Shown one piece after another: positions 1 to 10,835 of a stretch of 64,000 nt of DNA. Position 1 is the first letter of the stretch. Each line of letters begins with the position of its first letter. The stretch comes from Xenopus tropicalis (Eukaryota; Chordata; Amphibia; Anura; Pipidae): contig NC_030677.2 in assembly GCF_000004195.4 (NCBI RefSeq), positions 203,176,213 to 203,240,212 of the forward strand, read 5' to 3'. Below the pieces are notes generated by a model. The model had not been told where the DNA came from. It did no database searches and saw only the letters and a program-made list of their open reading frames with translations. Both the position numbers and the translations under genes were made by a program.

Positions 1-150
1 CTTCTCTTACAATATACACAATTACACACAGGGAGGACAAGTGTTATAATTAATACAATAAATAAGTATAAATACACAGGGAATAAGTGCCATGTGGTAT
101 GAGACACAGTAGGAAGGTGCCTGCCCCGTAGAGCTTACAGTCAGACTGTC
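1..150 (-). repeat. L2-like non-LTR 3' tail fragment
   Basis: Read on the minus strand, the stretch near 120-145 gives the motif CTGTAAGCTC followed by a G-rich block, and then an A/T-rich tail containing AATAA-like steps. This is the characteristic 3' end shared by L2-type LINEs and their SINE partners in vertebrates. Only the tail is present and no coding sequence accompanies it. The family assignment is by motif recognition. Confidence 0.45.
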
Positions 151-224
151 TGTGTATACTTATTCTGTATGTACAAGCCACATTATCCTGTTTCTAGGCA
201 GAGGATTCCTCATTCAGTTTTTAG

Positions 225-670
225 AGCTCAGCTCACCTTACCCTCTTTCTGGGCAGGATACTTTGCCTTATTCTCTGTGTGCTACTAACCTTACCCTCTC
301 TGAGTATTCTATATGTGGCACTCACCTTTCCCTATTCTCTGCATGTACAACTCACATTAAACTATGTCTAGGCAGGGTACGTTTATGTTTAATTCTTTTG
401 GTTTTTAGAGGTAACCTTACCCTCCCTCTGGGCAGGAAACTGGGGCTTATTCTCTATGTACCACTCGCTTTGCCCTCTGCCAGGCATGGTACATCCGTGG
501 TTACTGATTCTATACGTAGCTCTCACTTTGTATTCTGGGTACTGCACATCTATGGATACTCATTCGGTAAGTACCTACTAACTTGTTCTTTGCCTGAGCA
601 GGTTATATCTGTGCTCATTTATTCTCTATGTATCACCTTACTCTGGGTTAGGAAAGTGTACATTTATCAT
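225..670. repeat. Degenerate ~58-bp tandem repeat
   Basis: About eight imperfect units follow one another. Each has the order CTTACCCTCTCTGGGCAGG, a short spacer, then TTATTCTCTATGTACCACTC. Units differ by many substitutions and indels, so the array is old. The 180-codon plus-strand frame from 152 to 694 runs through it and inherits the repeated composition; I do not regard it as coding. Confidence 0.5.
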
Positions 671-703
671 TTGGTTGGTTTAGCTTTAGTGTAGTGAGAA
701 CAG

Positions 704-1313
704 TAAAGGGGTAGTTCACCTTTAAATTAACCTTTAGTATGCTGTAGGCATTGACATTCTGATACATTTTGCATTTGATCTCCTTTTTTATTTTATGTGG
801 TCTTCAAGTTATTAAGTTTTTGGCTTAGTAGCTCTACAGTTTGGTATATCAACAGCTATTCAGTTGCTAAGGTCTTATATATCTTAGCAACAGGGATGCA
901 ACGAATCCAGTTTTTTGGGTTTGGCCAAACCCCTGAACCCACCCTGATTTATTTGGCCGAATACTGAACGGAATCCGCATACGCTAATTAGGATCCGGAA
1001 GGGTTAAAATCGCCGCTAACCGAATCCTGGATTCAGTGCATCCCTACTTAGCAACCAGGCAGTTGTTTGAATGAGAGACTGGAATATTAATAGGCGAGGG
1101 GTCGCATAGCAACAATAAAAATACATTTGTAGCCCCACAGAACAATAGTTTTGGGCTGCCGGGGTCAGTGACCCCCCATTTGAAAGCTGGAAAGAGGCAG
1201 AATAGGAAGGCAAATAATCCATAAACTATAAGAAGTAAATAATGAAGACCAATTGCAAAGTTGCTAGAAATAGGATATTCTATAACTTACTAAAGGTGAA
1301 CCGCCCCTTTAAA
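704..1313. mobile_element. T2-type (Kolobok) MITE, interrupted
   Basis: The left end reads TAAAGGGGTAGTTCACC and the right end reads GGTGAACCGCCCCTTTAA, giving inverted termini of the TTAAAGGRR type that defines T2/Kolobok elements in Xenopus. The interior has the usual T2-MITE landmarks, such as the clause around 1240-1290 about GACCAATTGCAAAGTTGC. No transposase frame is present, so the copy is non-autonomous. A second element sits inside it at 901-1046. The 68-aa minus-strand frame from 1016 to 1222 is a chance reading of the MITE. Confidence 0.75.
901..1046. mobile_element. hAT-type MITE nested in T2 MITE
   Basis: Termini are CAGGGATGCAACGAATCC on the left and GGATTCAGTGCATCCCTA on the right, an imperfect inverted pair. 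The element is bracketed by perfect 8-bp direct repeats CTTAGCAA at 893-900 and 1047-1054. An 8-bp duplication and CA(G/C)GG ends are hAT hallmarks. The insertion postdates the surrounding T2 MITE. Fragments of the same family occur near 29,520-29,552 and 53,252-53,300. Confidence 0.8.
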
Positions 1314-1314
1314 C

Positions 1315-1690
1315 AATCAACTCTGTAACAAATACGAACGTGTCGTTTGCCTGTGAGACCTGCACGGCCGCCTTATTATGGTACATGTGGCACCGGGGCT
1401 TTAAATTGCATATCATTTTCTTTAGAATAAAACATCAGATACAGAACTAAAAATGGCTGCGTGTCACAAATGGCAGAATGACATCTCTCTGGCAGAAGGG
1501 AGCAAATATCCAGAAGGCACGGCAGCTGCGGCGTATTCATAAGGGCCAAGCAATTTAATAAGGGGACGTGATCGTTTGTAAGATTTATTAATATATTTCT
1601 ACCATTCTAATAAGGTTTCCGACCAAGATTATATAATACTCAGTTTTTTTTTCAAACAGTCACTGGGAGTGATTTACTCTTCATTGGAAA
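1315..1690. promoter_or_regulatory. Candidate conserved non-coding block
   Basis: This stretch carries no repeat family that I recognise. It is AT-rich but retains CpGs, and holds motifs typical of vertebrate developmental enhancers, for example AATTGCATATCA and TTTATTAATATA. No open frame of interest crosses it. The call is by compositional impression only. Confidence 0.3.
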
Positions 1691-2559
1691 CAATGGAACT
1701 AATAGTGTAGCGGGCCCCTAGCAGGGGCAGGAAGCCTGACCCAAGGGTGTAGGGGGCATGATGGGAACTGTAGTTTATCAACAGATGGAAGGGTGCTATA
1801 CAACAGCCCTATGCATATAGTTAATGCTCAATGGTTTATTTGGCCTTGAGATCCCCTTTGTGGACCCAACATTTGGTTGTACCCAAAAGGTAGACATGAA
1901 AATATTAGCCCATTGTTTATCCTGCTACAGTCTGAAGAGCAATGGGTCAGCTTTGTACTTAGATTTCAATATTGGCTTCCAAGAATATATATTAATAATA
2001 ATATATAGACAGCAAAATAAATGTTTAGCCCAAATATCAAGGAGAAGGAAAGGTAAATACAGCCATAAGCACTTGCAGGAACACTGTACTGAGTCCTCTA
2101 TCAAAAGAAATACAGGATTTCTTGTCTCTTTTTTGTAAACATGATGTTCCAGTGTCTGATCTCCTCTCTCAGAAACAGCCTTAATTCCCAGGGCCAGAGC
2201 CTGTGCAGTTCTCTCCTCTCTCCCATCTCCTGCTCACCCTCCCACCAGAATGCTAAGAACTCCCACCCTCCCTTAGGATCTTAGGATCTTGTGATTTCAG
2301 CTATAATGGCTAGACTGCAGGAAGGAAGCAACTTAAAATGGCAGCTGCTATCTTAAGCAAATGGAGAAAGCTTCTAAAGCTGTTTACTCAGGTATGGTAA
2401 TGGTTTCTGCAGAATAAATATAGGGTTCTAGGTGGCACTAATGTGGCAAATCTATTGGCAGTAAAATTCCAAAATGACTTTCCTTTTTGTTTAACTGGCC
2501 ATCACTCTGACCTCCCTTACATACTTCTCAGCTTAGGGGAACAGCCCGTTAGTTTGGGA
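1691..2559. other. No supported gene; unique sequence
   Basis: I see nothing that I can name. The 104-aa plus-strand frame from 1824 to 2138 and the frame from 2443 lack codon bias, splice context or recognisable motifs. Confidence 0.4.
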
Positions 2560-2584
2560 ACCCCTGCTATAATACCCAAGCCTA

Positions 2585-2885
2585 TAGTGATGTGTGGGTC
2601 GACCCACCCACTCCCAACACAACCCAGTAAGGACCCTTTATTTATACTTCTTTTTACAGTATATCTATTTAAACCTGTATTTAGAGACCCCTATTTATAC
2701 CTCTATTTATAAACCTGCCCCATCATGCAGGGGGCAGGGCGGGGCAGGCACACTTATAAATAGAGGCTGCCGGAGTCAGAAGCTGGGCAAGCTCACAGGC
2801 AGGGAGGGCAGAATCCCGTGGGAATGTCAGCCTGAACCCACAGGTCCTGCAGGTTTCAGATTGGCCCCCACATCACTACTAGCCT
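2585..2885. repeat. Dispersed GTGATGTGTGGGTCG element
   Basis: It begins TAGTGATGTGTGGGTCGACC, and the same opening occurs again at 17,863. GC-rich text follows, with a G-rich block near 2727-2747. A TATAAATAG string near 2754-2763 looks like a TATA box, but it lies inside the repeat, so I do not call a promoter. Confidence 0.45.
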
Positions 2886-3119
2886 AATCATAAGTGGGCA
2901 TTTAAGTGCCCTATAAAGGTAATATATGGAGGTATAGGAGGCTAATTCAAAGGGGTTGACTGGTTATCGTGCAGACATTTGTCTAAAGCTGGACTGTTCC
3001 TCCACAATAGCCCCCCGTATGGCAAAATACCCATCATGGTGGCACCCATATGTAATAATCACACATACATAAATACACACAGAGGCTAAACTATGAATGT
3101 AATTTCATTAACATGCAAT

Positions 3120-4121
3120 GAATTAGCCAATAGGATTGTTCTGCCCCAATAAGGGGTAATTATATCTTAGTTGGGATCAAGTACAGGTACTGTTTTATTA
3201 TTACAGAGAAAAGGGAATCATTTAACCATGAAATAAACCCAATAGGGCTGTTCTGCCCCAATAAGGGGTAATTATATCTTAGTTGGGATCAAGTACAGGT
3301 ACTGTTTTATTATTACAGAGAAAAGGGAATCATTTAACCATTAAATAAACCCAATAGGGCTGTTCTGCCCCCAATAAGGGGTAATTATATCTTAGTTGGG
3401 ATCAAGTACAGGTACTGTTTTATTATTACAGAGAAAAGGGAATCATTTAACCATTAAATAAACCCAATAGGGCTGTTCTGCCCCCAATAAGGGGTAATTA
3501 TATCTTAGTTGGGATCAAGTACAGGTACTGTTTTATTATTACAGGGAAAAGGGAATCATTTAACCATTAAATAAACCCAATAGGGCTGTTCTGCCCCCAA
3601 TAAGGGGTAATTATATCTTAGTTGGGATCAAGTACAGGTACTGTTTTATTATTAAAGAGAAAAGGGAATCATTTAACCATTAAATAAACCCAATAGGGCT
3701 GTTCTGCCCCCAATAAGGGGTAATTATATCTTAGTTGGGATCAAGTACAGGTACTGTTTTATTATTAAAGAGAAAAGGGAATCATTTAACCATTAAATAA
3801 ACCCAATAGGGCTGTTCTGCCCCAATAAGGGGTAATTATATCTTAGTTGGGATCAAGTACAGGTACTGTTTTATTATTAAAGAGAAAAGGGAATCATTTA
3901 ACCATTAAATAAACCCAATAGGGCTGTTCTGCCCCAATAAGGGGTAATTATATCTTAGTTGGGATCAAGTACAGGTACTGTTTTATTATTACAGAGAAAA
4001 GGGAATCATTTAACCATGAAATAAACCCAATAGGGCTGTTCTGCCCCCAATAAGGGGTAATCAGTTTTAAAAATCTGAACTATGGGAGACAGGCTTTCCG
4101 TAATTCGGAGCTATACCTGTA
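3120..4121. repeat. 112-bp tandem array with one TA-element end
   Basis: About eight head-to-tail units of 112-113 bp run from 3120. Each contains GGGCTGTTCTGCCCC, TATCTTAGTTGGGATCAAG and ACAGAGAAAAGGGAATC. The array finishes at 4060-4121 in the right terminus of the TA-element (CTTTCCGTAATTCGGAGC, then CTATACCTGTA). The matching left terminus is absent, so this copy is truncated. Units differ mainly by four versus five Cs, by CATGAAAT versus CATTAAAT, and by ACAG versus AAAG. Confidence 0.85.
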
Positions 4122-4632
4122 TAATAATTTACACACAATCACACAATGTATTCACTTTAAAACACAATTCTAAAGTACAAACTAGGAGACCAGCAGGGAA
4201 ACAAACAAATGGAAATGAAACATCTGAGTCGATTCTTTAGAAGATGAAATAACCTCTCTCATACACAGGGTAATCATACAGTACAAACGCGACAGTAGAT
4301 ATTTGTGCCAAACTCATTCCCAATAACACGGCAAGAAAATCCACACGTGCATTCGGATGTTTAGTAATTAGTAAAATACATTAAAAAAAAAAGAAAAAAG
4401 TTCAAGCAAATGAGCTCAGTTAGAAATCCCTTCGGGTCCTTTAGATTCCAACTGTGTTTATTATTTGGTATCAGAATGGAAAGGGATGCCTGACTACTCT
4501 TATTGTTCCACTCAGAACCTTGAAATCGACTCGCTAAATGACTTGCTCTCCGAGAGCTCGGATGTACTTGGCACGGGGATCCGTGCAGGGGAGTTGTGTT
4601 CCTTGGACCCAGAGTCAGTCACTACATATCGA
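4122..4632. other. Unique sequence; possible conserved block
   Basis: No gene is supported. 4180-4460 is free of recognised repeats and has an AT-rich, CpG-retaining texture (for example TAGTAATTAGTAAAATAC) like conserved non-coding DNA. The two overlapping frames starting at 4465 and 4538 run into the next transposon and are not credible genes. Confidence 0.3.
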
Positions 4633-5405
4633 TACAGATATCGGACACCTTATCCAGAAGCCCATTATCCAGAAAGTTCAGAATTACGGAAAGGCCATCT
4701 CCCACAGACTTAATTTTAATCAAATAATTCACATTTTTAAAAATGATTCCCTTTTCTCTGTAATAATAAAACAGTACCTGTACTTGATCCCAACTAAGAT
4801 ATAATTACCCCTTATTGGGGCAGAACAGCCCTATTGGGTTTATTTAATGGTTAAATGATTCCCTTTTCTCTGTAATAATAAAACAGTAATTGATCCCAAC
4901 TAAGATATAATTACCCCTTATTGGGGGCAGAACAGCCCTATTGGGTTTATTTAATGGTTAAATGATTCCCTTTTCTCTGTAATAATAAAACAGTACCTGT
5001 ACTTGATCCCAACTAAGATATAATTACCCCTTATTGGGGGCAGAACAGCCCTATTGGGTTTATTTAATGGTTAAATGATTCCCTTTTCTCTGTAATAATA
5101 AAACAGTACCTGTACTTGATCCCAACTAAGATATAATTACCCCTTATTGGGGGCAGAACAGCCCTATTGGGTTTATTTAATGGTTAAATGATTCCCTTTT
5201 CTCTGTAATAATAAAACAGTACCTGTACTTGATCCCAACTAAGATATAATTACCCCTTATTGGGGCAGAACAGCCCTATTGGGTTTATTTCATGTTTAAA
5301 TGATTTTTAATAGCCTTAAGATATGGTGATCAAAATTATGAAAATATCCCTTGTCCGGAAAACCCCAGGTCCCAAGCATTCTGGATAACAGGTCCCATAC
5401 CTGTA
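4633..5405. mobile_element. TA-element with five internal 112-bp units
   Basis: Both ends are present: TACAGATATCGGACACC on the left and GGTCCCATACCTGTA on the right. Between them the 112-bp unit is repeated about five times, on the opposite strand to the array at 3120. There is no transposase frame. The terminal dinucleotides fit a TA target duplication, which is demonstrated directly at the copy near 42-43 kb. Superfamily is unresolved; TA targeting suggests a Tc1/mariner-like mechanism. Confidence 0.8.
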
Positions 5406-5847
5406 TATGTCCTTTTACTTAAAGCTCTATGCCATATACAGTACCTTCCCTGCCTCTTGGCACCCCAATGACCACAATATTATAGTTAAGTTCCATTAAT
5501 AGGCCATGCATAATATAACCTAGATTAAAGATATATTCCTCTAGGCAAACAACATATCCAAGTTGTCAATAAGCCCCAAAATAATGAAATACCTCAGCAC
5601 TTACTGGGGTTCATTTGTGACCAGAGGTACTAAATCACATAAGTGCTGTTGCCAATAGCAACCAATTAATTTAGCACAGTCTATGATAATTAAGAAAATA
5701 AAGAAGACATTATTGGCTGTGACTGGCAGCTTTACAATACAGTTTAGCACCTACTTTTATAAATAGATCCTATAGAGTATGGGAGTCCCAGCTGCCCAGT
5801 GTAGCAAAGGGTTTCTTTATGTTCCCAGAGATATAATAACCCAGTAT
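5406..5847. other. No supported feature
   Basis: This is a unique-looking AT-rich stretch. GTTGCCAATAGCAACC near 5648-5663 resembles an RFX X-box, but similar wording occurs in a common repeat near 43,820 and I do not count it. Confidence 0.4.
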
Positions 5848-6080
5848 TATTATTAACATTTATTTATAAAGCGCCAACATATCCCGCAGCGCTGTACAAT
5901 AAGTGGGTTACATACATTGGACATACAGAGTAACATATAAAGCAATCAGTAACCGATACAAGAGGGGAAGAGAGCCCTGCCCAAAAGAGCTTACAATCTA
6001 CAAGGAGTAACATATAAAGCAATCAGTAACCGATACAAGAGGTGAAGAGAGCCCTGCCCCAAAGAGCTTACAATCTACAG
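5848..6080 (-). repeat. L2-like 3' tail, internally duplicated
   Basis: On the minus strand the text runs from GATTGTAAGCTCTTTTGGGC through CTCTTGTATCGGTTACTG to a CAGCGCTGCGGGATATGTTG motif and an AATAATA tail. The first part, about 77 bp, is present twice in tandem (about 5921-5998 and 6002-6078). The same duplication with the same junction occurs at 47,320. The family is the L2-type 3' end widespread in amphibians. Confidence 0.65.
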
Positions 6081-6121
6081 TATTAGCCAACTATACCAGG
6101 ACTTCACAACAAGGATTAACA

Positions 6122-6335
6122 CTACTCCCATATAGATTGTAAGCTCTACAGGGCAGGGACCTCCATCCTCTTGTGTCTTTGACTCTTAACTTATTGCAAC
6201 TGTATCTTGTATTTATTTGTATTTATTGTAATACTGTGTATTTATCTATTATCATAATAACCCCCTGTTTGTATTAATGTATTCTACTGTACAGCGCTGC
6301 GTACATAAGTAGCGCTTTATAAATAAAGATATACA
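6122..6335 (+). repeat. L2-like non-LTR 3' tail
   Basis: It opens with AGATTGTAAGCTCTACAGGG and ends with GTACAGCGCTGCGTACATAA and an AATAAA-type tail running into ATACATAC. It lies in opposite orientation to the neighbour at 5848. No coding part is present. Confidence 0.6.
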
Positions 6336-6704
6336 TACATATATATACTACTCCCCTGCCTCCCCAGCCCTGCCCCTTCCTGTATTCATGGGAAGCATAA
6401 ATGAACATGGCGTCTCTATGCAGTATATGTATTTTGTGTTTGTATCACATTAGGCCCATGGTTTTGCTTTTTTATATTCTGCACTTGAGTGATTTATTTA
6501 ACTATTCTTACATTTGTAATTGGAGATTACAAAATCTTTATAAAAAGTATCTGTTTAAGCCAATCTGGCAGGTTTCCTACCTCTCCCCATTATGTAATAA
6601 CCCAATTTTTTGGGGTATAACATCTTCATACTTTTTCCTATTTTATCTTAATTCTCGCAACCTTCCCAACAATTTTCATTTAAAAGAAAAAACAAATTTC
6701 TATT
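6336..6704. other. No supported gene
   Basis: This is T-rich unique sequence. The 109-aa frame from 6401 is composed of aromatic and hydrophobic residues that reflect T-rich DNA. It has no domain and no splice context. Confidence 0.4.
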
Positions 6705-6890
6705 TTTTTGTACTTGATCCCAACATATAAATTAATCCTTATCGGGGGAAAACAATATTATCAGGTTTAATTACCCGTGTAAAAGATTTTCTATTAGATT
6801 TAAATTATGAAGATCCAAATTGTGCAAACAATTGCAGAAAGACCCCTTATGCAGAAAACCCCAGGTTCAGAGCATTCCTCATTGTGTGTG
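6705..6890. repeat. Decayed TA-element fragment
   Basis: TGTACTTGATCCCAACATA, an ATCCTTATCGGGGG stretch and AAAACCCCAGGTTCAGAGC match the right half of the TA-element with many changes. It is a single old copy with no tandem expansion. A short (TA)n run follows at about 6894-6916. Confidence 0.6.
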
Positions 6891-6916
6891 ATAAATATAT
6901 ATATATATATATATAA

Positions 6917-7429
6917 TTTGTTTTATATATTTATTTATTTTGGTCCCTTTCATTTCTATTATGTTTTGTTCAGGAGGTGCAGTCTTTTCGGGGTGCCTTG
7001 AGAGTTTAGCACTTTTAGAAATTGCGTTCTGTTTTAGATTCTGGATAAGACCCATAATCCCTGTCTTGTTTACTCCGCTTGCCATTTTTTTTATTGTAGT
7101 TTTTATTGATTTTTAGAATTCATAAGAAAATATGATAACAAACAAAAAGAGAAAGAAAGCAATGTAAATATCCATACAGATTACAATAAACGTATTTCAA
7201 TTGGGAATGAATTACAGGGACAGGAAGATAGGAGGGGAATAGGTAGGCAGGAGAGGGAAATGCCCTTCTGGTCTTTAAGAGGTCATTTTATTATAATTGT
7301 CTGACTCTTTTAAAGAAAGCCAACAGATCCATACAATATAGGGCTGGCCCACCAGGATACCAGGAAAACTCCCGGTGGGCTCAGGTGTCAGTGGGCCCTT
7401 CTGCTCACCCAACCATTTTGTCACGATTG
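6917..7429. other. Unique sequence plus repeat end
   Basis: No gene is supported. Near 7342-7420 lies a short piece of the hAT-type element whose text runs GGGCTGGCCCACCAGGATAC and CCCGGTGGGC; complete copies are at 14,741 and 43,894. Confidence 0.4.
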
Positions 7430-8628
7430 GTAACCATTAAATAAACCCAATAGGGCTGTTCTGCCCCCAATAAGGGGTAATTATATCTTAGTTGGGATCA
7501 AGTACAGGTACTGTTTTATTATTACAGAGAAAAAGGAATCATTTAACCATGAAATAAACCCAATAGGGCTGTTCTGCCCCAATAAGGGGTAATTATATCT
7601 TAGTTGGGATCAAGTACAGGTACTGTTTTATTATTACAGAGAAAAGGGAATCATTTAACCATTAAATAAACCCAATAGGGCTGTTCTGCCCCAATAAGGG
7701 GTAATTATATCTTAGTTGGGATCAAGTACAGGTACTGTTTTATTATTACAGAGAAAAGGGAATCATTTAACCATTAAATAAACCCAATAGGGCTGTTCTG
7801 CCCCCAATAAGGGGTAATTAAATCTTAGTTGGGATCAAGTACAGGTACTGTTTTATTATTACAGAGAAAAGGGAATCATTTAACCATGAAATAAACCCAA
7901 TAGGGCTGTTCTGCCCCCAATAAGGGGTAATTATATCTTAGTTGGGATCAAGTACAGGTACTGTTTTATTATTACAGAGAAAAGGGAATCATTTAACCAT
8001 GAAATAAACCCAATAGGGCTGTTCTGCCCCAATAAGGGGTAATTATATCTTAGTTGGGATCAAGTACAGGTACTGTTTTATTATTACAGAGAAAAGGGAA
8101 TCATTTAACCATTAAATAAACCCAATAGGGCTGTTCTGCCCCCAATAAGGGGTAATTATATCTTAGTTGGGATCAAGTACAGGTACTGTTTTATTATTAC
8201 AGAGAAAAGGGAATCATTTAACCATGAAATAAACCCAATAGGGCTGTTCTGCCCCCAATAAGGGGTAATTATATCTTAGTTGGGATCAAGTACAGGTACT
8301 GTTTTATTATTACAGAGAAAAGGGAATCATTTAACCATGATTTAAACCCAATAGGACTGTTCTGCCCCAATAAGGGGTAATTATATCTTAGTTGGGATCA
8401 AGTACAGGTACTGTTTTATTATTACAGAGAAAAGGGAATCATTTAACCATGAAATAAACCCAATAGGGCTGTTCTGCCCCCAATAAGGGGTAATTATATC
8501 TTAGTTGGGATCAAGTACAGGTACTGTTTTATTATTACAGAGAAAAGGGAATCATTTAACCATGAAATAAACCCAATAGGGCTGTTCTGCCCCAATAAGG
8601 GGAAATTATATCTTAGTTGGGATCAAGT
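7430..8628. repeat. 112-bp tandem array without element ends
   Basis: Roughly ten and a half units of the 112-bp repeat lie between abrupt edges. The left edge is in unique sequence (CACGATTGGTAACC) and the right edge breaks inside a unit after GGGATCAAGT. Neither TA-element terminus is present. The array therefore either lost both ends or spread as bare tandem DNA. Confidence 0.85.
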
Positions 8629-9009
8629 GAGAGGACCAAGGCAAAGGTTCTGGGCAAGCAAGGGTTCCAGATCATTAGAAAAAGACTGAGGCAGCTTACT
8701 AGAGTCAATGTCAGGCAGGCCGGGTCAAAACCGGAACAGAAGCGCAGTATAAAATCAGGATCCAGAAGAGTAGTCAAACAGGCAAGGGGTGAGTCCAGGC
8801 AGAGTTCACACAAAGTCAGGATATAGGCACGGGTCAGGACCAAATACACAAAACAGGACAGACCAGGCGCACACCCAGGAACTTTGCTAGAAAGACCTAT
8901 AACAGGCAATGACTGAGTGGAGATCAGAGGGTTATATAGGCAGGTTGGTTGTTAACACAGAGCACCTGTGACCAGATTAACAACAGGTGAAACTAACTCG
9001 GCCTACATG
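8629..9009. other. No supported gene
   Basis: Open frames on both strands (8617-8826 plus, 8613-8909 minus) overlap each other and begin inside the 112-bp array. Neither shows a recognisable domain. Confidence 0.4.
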
Positions 9010-10762
9010 TACAGGTATGGGATCCCCTATCCGGAAACCCGTTATCCAGAAAGCTCCGAATTACGGAAAGCCCGTCTCCCATAGACTGCATGTTAATCAA
9101 ATAATTCAGAATTTTAAAACCGATTTCCTTTTTCTCTGTAGTATAAAAACAGTACCTTGTAATTGATTCCAACTAAGATATAATTACCCCTTATTGGGGC
9201 AAAACAGCCCTATTGGGTTTATTTAATGGTTAAATGATTCCCTTTTCTCTGTAATAATAAAACAGTACCTGTACTTGATCCCAACTAAGATATAATTACC
9301 CCTTATTGGGGGCAGAACAGCCCTATTGGGTTTATTTAATGGTTAAATGATTCCCTTTTCTCTGTAATAATAAAACAGTACCTGTACTTGATCCCAACTA
9401 AGATATAATTACCCCTTATTGGGGGCAGAACAGTCCTATTGGGTTTATTTAATGGTTAAATGATTCCCTTTTCTCTGTAATAATAAAACAGTACCTGTAC
9501 TTGATCCCAACTAAGATATAATTACCCCTTATTGGGGGCAGAACAGCCCTATTGGGTTTATTTAATGGTTAAATGATTCCCTTTTCTCTGTAATAATAAA
9601 ACAGTACCTGTACTTGATCCCAACTAAGATATAATTACCCCTTATTGGGGGCAGAACAGCCCTATTGGGTTTATTTAATGGTTAAATGATTCCCTTTTCT
9701 CTGTAATAATAAAACAGAACCTGTACTTGATCCCAACTAAGATATAATTACCCCTTATTGGGGGCAGAACAGCCCTATTGGGTTTATTTCATGGTTAAAT
9801 GATTCCCTTTTCTCTGTAATAATAAAACAGTACCTGTACTTGATCCCAACTAAGATATAATTACCCCTTATTGGGGGCAGAACAGCCCTATTGGGTTTAT
9901 TTCATGGTTAAATGATTCCCTTTTCTCTGTAATAATAAAACAGTATCTGTACTTGATCCCAACTAAGATATAATTACCCCTTATTGGGGGCAGAACAGCC
10001 CTATTGGGTTTATTTCATGGTTAAATGATTCCCTTTTCTCTGTAATAATAAAACAGTACCTGTACTTGATCCCAACTAAGATATAATTAATCCTTATTGG
10101 ATGCAAAACAATCCTATTGGGTTTAACTAATGTTTTATTAATTTTTTAGTAGACTTAGGGGCTGATTTACTAACCCACGAATCCGACCCGAATTGGAAAA
10201 GTTCCGACTTGAAAACGAACATTTTGCGACTTTTTCGTATTTGTTGCGATTTTTTCGGCTTCTTTACGAATTTTTCGTTACCAATACGATTTTTGCGTAA
10301 AAACGCGAGTTTTTCGTAGCCATTACGAAAGTTGCGTAAAAAGTTGCGCTTTTTTCGTAGTGTTAAAACTTACGCGAAAAGTTGCGCCTTTTTCGTAGCG
10401 TTAAAACTTAAAAGGTGCAAAGTTTCGCATAAGTTTTAACGCTACGAAAAAAACGCAACTTTTTGCGCAAGTTTTAACGCTACGAAAAATCGCCAGATTT
10501 TACGCAACTTTCGTAATGGCTACGAAAAACTCGCGTTTTTACGCAAAAATCGTATTGGTAACGAAAAATTCGTAAAGAAGCCGAAAAAATCGCAAAAAAT
10601 ACGAAAAAATCGCAAAATACCGATCATTACGAAAAAAACGCAATCGGGCTCATTTCGACCCGTTCGTGGGTAAGTAAATCAGCCCCTTAAGGTATAGAGA
10701 TCCAAATTACGGAAAGACCCCTTATCCGGAATACCCTTGGTCCCGAGCATTCTGGATAACCA
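9010..10762. mobile_element. TA-element with ~8 112-bp units, right end lost
   Basis: The left end is intact (TACAGGTATGGGATCCCC), followed by ATTACGGAAAGCCC and then about eight 112-bp units in the same orientation as the array at 4633. A Harbinger foldback MITE interrupts the 3' part at 10,158-10,686. The right end stops at ATTCTGGATAACC and runs into a tRNA-like sequence at 10,763 without its last bases. Confidence 0.8.
10158..10686. mobile_element. Harbinger-type foldback MITE, nested
   Basis: The ends are GGGGCTGATTTACTAACCC and its near-complement at 10,667-10,686. Almost the whole element is a long inverted repeat: 10,260-10,330 (ACGAATTTTTCGTTACC and so on) is mirrored at 10,500-10,575. 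TTA occurs on both sides (10,155-10,157 and 10,687-10,689), and removing the insert with one TTA restores the GACTTAAGG text found in intact TA-elements. A 3-bp TWA duplication is the Harbinger signature. Confidence 0.85.
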
Positions 10763-10835
10763 GGAGCTTAGCTGTCTGCTCAAATAGAGCAGTGGCCTGC
10801 AGGTCACTGGTTCAATTCCAGGTGGGATGTTTCAC
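10763..10835 (+). pseudogene. tRNA-Cys-like pseudogene or SINE head
   Basis: The text GGCCTGCAGGTC resembles the anticodon arm of tRNA-Cys(GCA). It is followed by GGTTCAATTCC at 10,809-10,819, a perfect match to the B-box, inside a plausible T-arm (CTGGTTCAATTCCAG). The A-box region (TTAGCTGTCTGCTC) and the acceptor stem are poor, so this is not a functional tRNA. It abuts the broken end of a transposon. Confidence 0.5.

Noticed and set aside
2727..2770. TATAAATAG next to a GC-rich block as a promoter
   Set aside because: It sits inside a dispersed repeat copy, with no transcript-like sequence downstream.
3120..4121. Possible CRISPR-like array of regular repeats
   Set aside because: Repeats are head-to-tail 112-bp units with no unique spacers, and the setting is a vertebrate genome.
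5648..5663. X-box-like GTTGCCAATAGCAACC
   Set aside because: The same wording occurs in common repeat text (for example near 43,820), so the match carries little weight.
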